The notes under the pieces were generated by a model, which was not told the origin of the DNA, searched no databases, and saw nothing but the letters and a program-made list of their open reading frames with translations. 64,000 nucleotides of DNA, from positions 265,547-329,546 of the forward strand of contig JAXGZS010000003.1 in NCBI GenBank assembly GCA_040776805.1. Direction: 5' to 3'. A program made the translations under genes and the position numbers. Below are positions 49,953 through 57,576 of this stretch, in pieces; the stretch's first letter is position 1, and every line of letters starts with the position of its first letter. The stretch comes from UBA7702 sp040776805 (GTDB lineage Bacteria > Bacillota > Dehalobacteriia > UBA7702).

Positions 49953-50317
49953 ACATCTTAACAGAATTGAACACTTTGCTTTCGCCTGTTCTCCCTGTGG
50001 AGACAGGCGTTTTTTCCGGTGTTCCTCCCGACGAATACCTCGTGCTTACACCGATGGCAGATGAATTTGCCCTGTTTGGGGATAACATCCCTCTTTTCGA
50101 TATTTCCGAAGTGCGGATTTCTCTGTTTTCCAAAGGCAATTACATCCAAAGGAAAAATCAGATAACAGCTTTGCTTCTGGCGGCTGAATTTACGATTACC
50201 GACCGCCGGTATATCGGCCATGAGGACGATACCGGCTACCATCACTACGCCATTGATGTGGCAACCAGCGTGACGCTGGACCCCATTTTGCCTAATGGCA
50301 ATACACATCCCATTTAA
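49949..50317 (+). CDS. Tail completion protein (gp11-like), possible ATA start
   Basis: The frame downstream of GGAGG (49934-49938) reads INILTELNTLLSPVLPVETG from an ATA at 49949. Homologues usually start MNILTEL at this place, so ATA may act as the start codon; the first standard in-frame start is TTG at 49967. The protein of about 122 residues continues VPPDEYLVLTPMADEF and a beta-rich end (DITDRRYIGHEDDTGYHHYAI region). It is placed where HK97-type phages encode tail terminator or completion proteins. Confidence 0.7.
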   Translation: MNILTELNTLLSPVLPVETGVFSGVPPDEYLVLTPMADEFALFGDNIPLFDISEVRISLFSKGNYIQRKNQITALLLAAEFTITDRRYIGHEDDTGYHHYAIDVATSVTLDPILPNGNTHPI

Positions 50318-50334
50318 AAAGGAGGAAAGAATTT

Positions 50335-50925
50335 ATGGCGACAATCGGCCTTGACAAACTTTACTATTCAAAAATCACCGAAGATTCCAACGGTGAAGAA
50401 ACCTACTCCACGCCTCTCGTGCTCGCAAAAGCCATCACTGCTGAACTCTCGGTAGAACTGATGGAAGCGATACTGTACGCCGACGACGGCGCGGCTGAGG
50501 TGGTGAAAGACTTCAACAGCGGTAAACTTACCCTCGGCGTGGATGACATCGGCCCGGCGGCTGCGGCGGATCTGACCGGCGCGTCCACAGACGACAACGG
50601 CGTGTTGATCTCCGCCAGTGAAAACGTGGGGATGCCTGTTGCGGTAGGTTTCCGTGCGCAGAAAGCCAATGGCACCTACCGATATTTCTGGCTTTACCGC
50701 GTAAAATTCGGCTTGCCCGCAACCAATCTGCAATCCAAGGCGGACTCCATCACTTTCTCCACACCTACGATCGAAGGAACGGTCATGCGCCGGAATAAAC
50801 TGGACGTATTTAACAAACACCCTTGGAAAGCGGAGGTCACCGAAGGTGATGCCGGAGTCGTTTCCGCCACCATCACTGGCTGGTTTACCCAGGTATACGA
50901 ACCGGTCTACACACCAGAACCGTAA
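50335..50925 (+). CDS. Major tail tube protein (phi13 family)
   Basis: The 196-residue protein matches the phi13-type major tail protein: GLDKLYYSKITEDSNGEETY at the start, VLAKAITAELSVELMEAILY, and KTVEG-like TPTIEGTVMRRN near residue 145. It stacks as rings to form the tail tube. AAGGAGG is present. A separate chaperone gene with a frameshift site follows, the normal order. Confidence 0.88.
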   Translation: MATIGLDKLYYSKITEDSNGEETYSTPLVLAKAITAELSVELMEAILYADDGAAEVVKDFNSGKLTLGVDDIGPAAAADLTGASTDDNGVLISASENVGMPVAVGFRAQKANGTYRYFWLYRVKFGLPATNLQSKADSITFSTPTIEGTVMRRNKLDVFNKHPWKAEVTEGDAGVVSATITGWFTQVYEPVYTPEP

Positions 50926-50937
50926 GGAGGATGAAGA

Positions 50938-51363
50938 ATGGATAACGTCAATTTTACAAATGCCGCCGAAAGAAGCGCTGCTATTAGTATTGGCGGCAAG
51001 GAATATGAACTGATACTGACCACCCGCGCGACCAAGGCGATTGCAGGCCGATACGGCGGGCTTGAAAACCTCGGCGAAAAGCTGATGAAATCAGAAAATT
51101 TCGAGATGGCGCTGGATGAAATTGTGTGGCTTTTGACACTGCTTGCCAACCAGTCTGTCTTGATCTACAACCTTAAAAACAAGGATGACCCGCAGGAGCT
51201 TTTGACAGAGGATGAGGTTGAGCTTCTCACCTCGCCCCTCGACCTGGCGGCATACAAAAACGCCATCACGGAAGCCATGTTCCAGGGTACCAAGCGCAAC
51301 GTGGAAAGCGAGAATAGCGCTACCACAAAGGATGCCTCCTCAAAAAACGCCAAGGTCGGGTAA
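50938..51363 (+). CDS. Tail assembly chaperone gpG
   Basis: The 141-residue protein starts MDNVNFTNAAERSAAISIGG, followed by TTRATKAIAGRYGGLENLGE and VWLLTLLANQSVLIYN. It is the gpG-type chaperone that coats the tape measure during tail assembly. The last codons TCA AAA AAC contain the heptamer A AAA AAC (51342-51348), at which ribosomes slip -1 to make the longer gpGT. AAGGAGG precedes the ATG. Confidence 0.85.
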   Translation: MDNVNFTNAAERSAAISIGGKEYELILTTRATKAIAGRYGGLENLGEKLMKSENFEMALDEIVWLLTLLANQSVLIYNLKNKDDPQELLTEDEVELLTSPLDLAAYKNAITEAMFQGTKRNVESENSATTKDASSKNAKVG

Positions 51364-51551
51364 GTGACGATGAGTTGTTTACCCGGCTTTTGTATTACGG
51401 AACGGTTCACTTAAATCGTTCTGAGGAAGAAACGTGGCTCATGCCCATTGGCCAATTACTGGATTTATGGGAATGCCACCGTCAGTTCCTCGGAATGACA
51501 AAACCTAAGCGAGAGCTGTTCATCGACGATATCATCCCAGAAGGAATTTGA
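50938..51551 (+). CDS. gpGT frameshift product of the tail chaperone
   Basis: A -1 shift at A AAA AAC (51342-51348) changes the reading from gpG to RQGRVSDDELFTRLLYYGT, RSEEETWLMPIGQLLDLWEC and TKPKRELFIDDIIPEGI, ending at TGA 51549-51551. The extension of about 67 residues is the gpT domain that bridges the tape measure and tail tube. The extension frame has no start codon of its own, and this heptamer is among the most efficient slippery sequences known. The ratio of products usually matters for tail length control. Confidence 0.85.
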
Positions 51552-51595
51552 GCTGCCGGTAACGGCAAAATTATTGGTATTGTTAGTATGATTTA

Positions 51596-51624
51596 TTGAT
51601 TTTATGCCGATAATATGTTATACT
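51596..51624 (+). promoter_or_regulatory. Promoter of the Fic cargo gene
   Basis: TTGATT (51596-51601) and TATACT (51619-51624) are 17 bases apart, 24 bases before the Fic ATG. Its presence inside the late tail operon indicates independent expression, probably in the lysogen. Confidence 0.75.
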
Positions 51625-51647
51625 GTATTTATTACGGAGGCGGCATT

Positions 51648-52541
51648 ATGAAGTATTTATCGGTTGCAGAAACTGCAAAAAAATGGAATTTATCGGAACG
51701 GACTGTTAGAAACTACTGTGCCTCTGGGAAAATACCGGAGGCATTTCTGACCGGGAAGACCTGGAATATTCCTGAAAACGCCCAGCGCCCGGAACGCATC
51801 AACAAACGCAGGGACGAGCCAAAAACTCTCCTTGACTATATGCGCCGGGAAAAGGCGGATAAAACCACCGGCGGCATTTATCATAAGGTTCAAATTGAAC
51901 TGACCTATAATTCTAACCATATTGAGGGAAGTCGCCTGACCCACGACCAGACCCGCTATATTTATGAAACAAATACCATTGGCGCAAACGAAACGGTGAA
52001 CGTTGACGATATTGTGGAAACGGCGAATCACTTCAAGTGCATCGATATGGTAATTGAGCAGGCAAACCAGCCCCTCAGTGAAGCCTTTATCAAACAGCTT
52101 CACAGAACCTTGAAAAATGGCACCAGCGATTCCCGGAACGACTGGTTTGCTGTGGGCGATTATAAAAAACTTCCCAACGAAGTGGGCGGCAAGGATACCA
52201 CGCCTCCCGAAGAAGTGTCAAATCAAATTGCGACACTGCTCAAAAAGTATAACGCTGTAAAGAGGAGAAATCTCACTGAACTGATTGATTTTCATTATCA
52301 ATTTGAGTCCATTCACCCCTTTCAAGACGGCAACGGGCGTGTGGGGCGATTGATTCTGTTCAAAGAATGTCTGCGAAACAATATTGTACCGTTCATCATT
52401 GACGAGGAGTTGAAAATGTTTTATTATCGGGGACTCAGTCAGTGGAAAAGCGAACAGGGCTTCTTGATGGACACCTGTCTTTCGGCACAGGATAAATTCA
52501 AAAAGTATCTGGACTATTTTCGGATTGACTACGATGATTAA
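51648..52541 (+). CDS. Fic-domain protein with N-terminal HTH (cargo gene)
   Basis: The 297-residue protein has an N-terminal excisionase-like HTH (SVAETAKKWNLSERTVRNY, residues 3-22). The Fic core carries HPFQDGNGRVGR starting at H223, the HxFx(D/E)GNGRxxR motif that transfers AMP to target hydroxyls. The segment NSNHIEGS gives S89-x3-E93-G, the inhibitory (S/T)xxxE(G/N) helix in cis, so activity is restrained. GGAGG precedes the ATG at 51648. A strong promoter and a terminator frame it between gpGT and the tape measure gene, marking it as inserted cargo. Its target is unknown; DNA binding suggests self-regulation or a toxin-like function. Confidence 0.9.
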   Translation: MKYLSVAETAKKWNLSERTVRNYCASGKIPEAFLTGKTWNIPENAQRPERINKRRDEPKTLLDYMRREKADKTTGGIYHKVQIELTYNSNHIEGSRLTHDQTRYIYETNTIGANETVNVDDIVETANHFKCIDMVIEQANQPLSEAFIKQLHRTLKNGTSDSRNDWFAVGDYKKLPNEVGGKDTTPPEEVSNQIATLLKKYNAVKRRNLTELIDFHYQFESIHPFQDGNGRVGRLILFKECLRNNIVPFIIDEELKMFYYRGLSQWKSEQGFLMDTCLSAQDKFKKYLDYFRIDYDD

Positions 52542-52677
52542 ATAGGCATTTAGCATGCAAGGAAATTCTTTACCGATCAATTTCCAAAATTTCATCTGCT
52601 TCAAGTCTACCAAAATGACAAATTCCAATTTATCGGGTTGACATTGCAATGAACTAATCACATATTTTAAGCCTTTT

Positions 52678-52703
52678 GGCACTCTGGAAACAGGGTGCCT
52701 TTT
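52678..52703 (+). terminator. Terminator after the Fic gene
   Basis: GGCACTCTG and CAGGGTGCC form a nine-pair stem with a GAAA loop, followed by TTTT (52678-52703). It isolates the Fic cassette, although it lies within the late operon and would require read-through or an extra promoter for the tape measure gene. Confidence 0.8.
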
Positions 52704-52736
52704 CTCATACCCATTTTACCGAAGGGAGGTTTTTAA

Positions 52737-55226
52737 ATGGCGGACAACTTCGGCCTGAAAATTGGCATCGAGGGCGAGAAAGAATTCAAAAAGGCGCTTT
52801 CGGATATCAACCAGAGCTTTAAGGTTATCGGCAGTGAAATGCAGCTGGTCACCAGTCAGTTTGATAAAAATGATAAATCCGTGCAAGGGCTCGCCTCCCG
52901 AAATGAAGTTCTAAATAAGGAAATAGACGCGCAGAAAAATAAGATTGAAACCCTTCGAGCCGCCTTACAGAACGCCTCCGAATCCTTCGGTGAAAACGAC
53001 CGCCGCGCCCAGAACTGGCAGATTCAGTTGAACAAGGCGCAGGCGGAACTCAACGGCATGGAGCGTGAACTTGAGCAATCCACACTCGAAGCGGATAATC
53101 TCGGTGATGAATTAGACGATTCCGGTAAAAGTGCAGAAGATGCTGGTGGTAGGTTTGAGAAACTTGGTGGCGTACTTAAGGGCATTGGTGTGGCGATGGG
53201 CGCAGTTGCCGTTGCCGCCGGAGCTGCAGCTATTAAGTTAGGCAAAGAAGTGGTTACTCAATTTGGCGAGTTGGAACAAAATCTCGGCGGCTCGGAGGCG
53301 GTCTTCGGAGCATATGCCGCATCAATTCAGAAAACCGGTGAGGAAGCATATAAAAACCTCGGTATTTCCCAGAGCGAATACCTCGCCACCGCCAACAAAA
53401 TGGGCGCCCTATTTCAGGGCTCCGGCATCGAACAGCAAAAAAGCCTGGAGCTGACTGAAAAGGCCATGCAGAGGGCTGCAGATATGGCATCGGTCATGGG
53501 CATTGATATGTCATCTGCTATGGAAGCCGTCACTGGCGCGGCAAAGGGCAACTTTACCATGATGGACAATTTGGGTGTTGCAATGAACGCGACCAGCATT
53601 CAGGCGTATGCCGCCTCAAAGGGTCTTGATTTCGTATGGAATAGCGCGAGCAATGCCGAAAAGGCCGAGGTCGCCATGCAGATGTTTTTTGAAAACACGG
53701 AACAGTACGCAGGCAACTTCGCAAAGGAATCCACGCAGACGATCACCGGCTCTATCGGCCTGCTGCAGGCAGCTCTTGGCTCTTTCACAGCGGGACTTGG
53801 AAATGTCAACGCGGATATGGCCAATCTAACGCAGAATCTTGTGGACGCGTTCCAATCCGTAGTGAAGAATGTCGTGCCGGTGCTTGAAAACATCGTGGCG
53901 GCACTCCCGCAGGCGACAGAAGCAATTCTACAGGCGGTCGGCGACCTTCTCCCTATGCTAATTGAAACAGTAACGAACATTTTCACGCAGGTGCTGAACG
54001 CGATACTGAATCTCCTTCCTAAACTTATCCCTGCCGCCGTGGACGCTGTAATGACGATAGTCGGCGCACTCATTGATAGCCTGCCGCTTCTCATCAACGC
54101 GGCGGTGCAATTGGTGACAGCTCTTGTGGCAGGTATCGGCAAGGATCTGCCAAAACTGATACCGGCGGCGGTGAGTGCCATCACCACCATTGTTCAAGGC
54201 TTGGCGGATAACCTGCCCATGATTTTGGATGCTGCGCTGCAGCTCATTCTCGGACTTGCCCAGGGACTGCTGGATGCAGTTCCACAGTTAATCGCCACTC
54301 TACCCACCATTATTGCCGCCATTGTGGCCTTTATCATCGGAGCGATACCGCAGATTATCGACGCGGGCATTCAGCTGCTTACCTCGCTTGTTGAGGCGCT
54401 GCCTGTAATTATCGAGGCAATTGTGGAAGCCATCCCGCAAATTATCGACAGCATAATAATGGCAGTCATTCAATCCATCCCACTCATTATTGATGCGGGG
54501 ATGCGGCTCCTCATATCGCTGATTAAAAACCTACCACTAATTATTACAACGGTGGTCAAAGCTATCCCACAGATTGTCGGCAGTCTGGCGAATGCCATCG
54601 TCGGGAACATCGACAAGATCATCCTTGCCGGCATTCAACTGCTTGTTGCTCTGATTGCGAACCTGCCGACGATCATCGTCGAGGTGGTCAAGGCGGTGCC
54701 CCAGATTATCGCGGGTTTGGTCAAAGCCTTTGCCGGCTACATCGGACAAATGGCGCAGATCGGCGGTAACCTGATTAAGGGCCTTTGGCAGGGCATCTCC
54801 GACGCGGGCGCATGGCTGTGGAACAAAATCAGCGGCTTTTTCGGCGGGATTGTTAACCGAATTAAGGACTTTTTTGGTATTCACTCCCCTTCCACGCTCT
54901 TCGCTGGGATTGGTGAAAATATGGGCTTAGGTTTGGGCGTGGGCTTTAAAGATGCAATGGTCGGTGTAGAGAAAGATATTACAGCTGCAATCCCAACTAA
55001 TTTCAATATCAATACAGGTCTTGCATCATTAAGTTCTGATGCCATGACCGTTTCTGTGCGCGATAATAACATGCTCACACAAATATTGAATGTTCTCGAA
55101 CGCTATATGCCGGTAGTAGCAGCGGAAAAGCAAGTCATACTTGACACTGGCGCAACTGTCGGAGCGTTGGCCAAACCTATGGATCGGGCAATCGGCAACA
55201 TCAATCCGAAATTAAGGGGGCGGTGA
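52737..55226 (+). CDS. Tail tape measure protein
   Basis: The 829-residue protein has a coiled-coil N-terminus (residues 40-145, with KNKIETLRAALQNASESF and ERELEQSTLEADNLG), a hydrophobic segment near 155-175, and a long middle of about 300 residues made of repeated hydrophobic-helical units of the type LP-LI-AAV-AI--IV-GL. The C-terminus holds WLWNKISGFFGGIVNRIKDF and HSPSTLF. The length sets tail length, roughly 120-130 nm by the usual 1.5 angstrom per residue rule. The gene is uninterrupted. Confidence 0.92.
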   Translation: MADNFGLKIGIEGEKEFKKALSDINQSFKVIGSEMQLVTSQFDKNDKSVQGLASRNEVLNKEIDAQKNKIETLRAALQNASESFGENDRRAQNWQIQLNKAQAELNGMERELEQSTLEADNLGDELDDSGKSAEDAGGRFEKLGGVLKGIGVAMGAVAVAAGAAAIKLGKEVVTQFGELEQNLGGSEAVFGAYAASIQKTGEEAYKNLGISQSEYLATANKMGALFQGSGIEQQKSLELTEKAMQRAADMASVMGIDMSSAMEAVTGAAKGNFTMMDNLGVAMNATSIQAYAASKGLDFVWNSASNAEKAEVAMQMFFENTEQYAGNFAKESTQTITGSIGLLQAALGSFTAGLGNVNADMANLTQNLVDAFQSVVKNVVPVLENIVAALPQATEAILQAVGDLLPMLIETVTNIFTQVLNAILNLLPKLIPAAVDAVMTIVGALIDSLPLLINAAVQLVTALVAGIGKDLPKLIPAAVSAITTIVQGLADNLPMILDAALQLILGLAQGLLDAVPQLIATLPTIIAAIVAFIIGAIPQIIDAGIQLLTSLVEALPVIIEAIVEAIPQIIDSIIMAVIQSIPLIIDAGMRLLISLIKNLPLIITTVVKAIPQIVGSLANAIVGNIDKIILAGIQLLVALIANLPTIIVEVVKAVPQIIAGLVKAFAGYIGQMAQIGGNLIKGLWQGISDAGAWLWNKISGFFGGIVNRIKDFFGIHSPSTLFAGIGENMGLGLGVGFKDAMVGVEKDITAAIPTNFNINTGLASLSSDAMTVSVRDNNMLTQILNVLERYMPVVAAEKQVILDTGATVGALAKPMDRAIGNINPKLRGR

Positions 55227-55855
55227 AAATAAATAGAGGAATTCAGTTTACAAACACTTCCGGTATCACAAAGCAAAGCTTCTATGAATGGGGCTTGATC
55301 CTCACGGAACAGCATATTGAAGTGCCGGAACCACGATATCTTAGTATTGATATTCCCGGTGCTGATGGACAACTTGATTTTACCGAAGAAATGGGAGAAG
55401 TGCGGTATAAAAACCGCACTTTAACATTTGAGTTTGCTGTGGTCAAAGCTTCTGCGGATTGGGATACGCTTAGACAGCAAATTTCTGACTGGCTGCACGG
55501 CCAAAAAATGCAAATCGTCACCTGGTCGAACGAAAGCTATTTCTACACCGGTCGCTGCGTTATCCGCGATATTTCTTGTAATAGGCGCGTGCGGACAATT
55601 ACAATATCCTGTGATTGTGACCCGTATAAGCAACGTGTGGTGACAACGATCAAAAGCCTCGTATCCGGAAGTAACATCGTCACCAATGAGCGTAAGACTG
55701 TGAAGGCCTCGCTCACCTGCACAAGCACGGTTACCGTGAACGGTACGACATACGCAGCCGGTAGCCACGCTGACATTGTCACGCTAACTGCCGGCGATAA
55801 CACCGTAACCTCATCTGGTCCATGTGTTCTGACCTACAGAGAGGGGGCGCTGTAA
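55223..55855 (+). CDS. Distal tail protein (Dit-like)
   Basis: The 210-residue protein (ITKQSFYEWGLILTEQHIEV, then RYLSIDIPGADGQLDFTE and RTLTFEFAVVKASADWDTLR) is a Dit/siphovirus tail-component protein, forming the hexameric ring at the tail tip. Residues 145-210 make a second beta domain (TVTVNGTTYAAGSHADIV). It starts at GTG overlapping the tape measure stop (GTGA). The next gene starts on its last base. Confidence 0.85.
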   Translation: MKINRGIQFTNTSGITKQSFYEWGLILTEQHIEVPEPRYLSIDIPGADGQLDFTEEMGEVRYKNRTLTFEFAVVKASADWDTLRQQISDWLHGQKMQIVTWSNESYFYTGRCVIRDISCNRRVRTITISCDCDPYKQRVVTTIKSLVSGSNIVTNERKTVKASLTCTSTVTVNGTTYAAGSHADIVTLTAGDNTVTSSGPCVLTYREGAL

Positions 55856-57576
55856 TGTATACAGCAAAAATCTTAAACGACAACACTGCAACGACGATAC
55901 ATGACGATCAGTCGGATGAAACCCTTGTTGCAGGTGAGATTGTTCAAGAAATCAATTGCTTTGATACCTTTCGTTTTATCATTTACCCCGATAACCCCGG
56001 TTTTGATCTGATAGAACCATTTTTGACGACCGTTACCGTATATAACAATGAAAGATCACGTTACGATTTTAAAGGTAGAATTTTTAGCGTCACGCCTTCC
56101 ATGGATGCAAGCGGAGTCGTTTGTAAGACCGTCGCCTGCCAAGGACAGATGTCTTATTTACTGGATAGCGTCCAACCGTGGCAGCCCGAAAGGCAATGGT
56201 CAGGCGACGGCAACATAACCGGTCTACAGGAATACATTGATTTTTTGCTGACTAATCATAACGCCCAGGTCGAGGATTATAAAAGAATATACCGCGGCGA
56301 TGTCACACTGCAAACTTATTTGACCTCTGGTGGGGTCTACAAAGGGACGCATTATCAGGATACCTGGGCAGTGCTAAAAGATAAGCTGCTGAATGTATTC
56401 GGCGGCGAAATGCGCGTCCGTGAAACGGGAGGTGTTCTGTATCTCGATTACGCGGAACAGCTCGGGGTCACCCGGACCACGGAGATCAAGCTAGGGCATA
56501 ACATGGAATCCATCAGGCGCGAGGTTGACCCTTCCAGTATTGTGACAAGGCTTATCCCTCTGGGGGCAAAAGTTAAGGTATTAACTACATCGATCGACGA
56601 AAACGGTAATGAAACCACGACAGAAACCGAAACAGAGGAACGGCTTACGATCAAATCCGTTAACAATGATGTTGTCTATCTGATCGATGCCGAAGCGGAA
56701 GCATTATACGGTCGTCGGTATGGTACGGCCTATTTTGATGATGTCACCACCGCGGCAGCGCTAAAGGCAAAAGGCGAAGCTTGGCTTGCGGTAAACAACG
56801 TCTTATCCGTACCGCATACGGTAACAGCGGCTGACCTGTCGCTGATAAATGAGGATATAGACGACTTTACGCTGTACGATAGCTACCCCGTTAAAAACGC
56901 TTATATCGACCTAAATACAACGCTAAAAATCGTAAAGCGAACCATTAACCTTAACAGTCCCCACGAATCAAGCTTTGAGATGGGCAAAGCCGGCGTTTTG
57001 CTGTCTGATCTGACCAACACCGTGAAAACCGATATTCAGTCCGTAAGTGAAGCGCTGTCCGTCATCAAGACGGCGGCAAACAATGGCGACGCAGAGATTC
57101 GGGGGTCGCTGGTGTCGTCAATCACGTCATTGGTACAGACCATTAACAGCATTACCGCTACCGTGGAGCAAACAACGGAATCGACCTCCGATTATGCCCA
57201 ATTCAAGCAGATCGTCCGTAATATTTTACAGATGGATTCCGATAATACAACAATGATCTTCCAGACGATCCTGGAGCAGATTGCGACCGTCAGCGGTGAG
57301 GAAAGCACCCATTATAACGAACTGATCAAGTTCATCCGCTTTGTTGACGGGAAGATCATCTTAGGAATCCAGGGTGATCCTTTTGCTGTTGAGATAAGTA
57401 ATACGCGCGTATCATTTAAGCAAAACACCGTCGAGGTGGCCTATTTGAGCAATAACAATTTGTATATCGGTAACGCCATTATCAAATCGGGAGGCAAGAT
57501 GCAACTGGGCAATTTTGCTTTTGTGCCGCGTTCAAACGGATCGCTAAGTCTTTTAAAGGTGGGTGATGTGGTATGA
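55855..57576 (+). CDS. Tail-associated (endopeptidase tail) protein
   Basis: The 573-residue protein matches Prophage_tail/phage minor structural proteins (FDTFRFIIYPDNPGFDLIEP, then RIFSVTPSMDASGVVCKTV and SSIVTRLIPLGAKVKVL). The C-terminal region is helical, then ends in a small beta domain (LPNNLYIGNAIIKSGGKMQLG region). It forms the tail tip and may carry cell-wall degrading activity, but no catalytic motif was assigned. The open frame extends 11 codons into the preceding gene; the ATG at 55855 overlaps its stop (ATGTA). Confidence 0.82.
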   Translation: MYTAKILNDNTATTIHDDQSDETLVAGEIVQEINCFDTFRFIIYPDNPGFDLIEPFLTTVTVYNNERSRYDFKGRIFSVTPSMDASGVVCKTVACQGQMSYLLDSVQPWQPERQWSGDGNITGLQEYIDFLLTNHNAQVEDYKRIYRGDVTLQTYLTSGGVYKGTHYQDTWAVLKDKLLNVFGGEMRVRETGGVLYLDYAEQLGVTRTTEIKLGHNMESIRREVDPSSIVTRLIPLGAKVKVLTTSIDENGNETTTETETEERLTIKSVNNDVVYLIDAEAEALYGRRYGTAYFDDVTTAAALKAKGEAWLAVNNVLSVPHTVTAADLSLINEDIDDFTLYDSYPVKNAYIDLNTTLKIVKRTINLNSPHESSFEMGKAGVLLSDLTNTVKTDIQSVSEALSVIKTAANNGDAEIRGSLVSSITSLVQTINSITATVEQTTESTSDYAQFKQIVRNILQMDSDNTTMIFQTILEQIATVSGEESTHYNELIKFIRFVDGKIILGIQGDPFAVEISNTRVSFKQNTVEVAYLSNNNLYIGNAIIKSGGKMQLGNFAFVPRSNGSLSLLKVGDVV

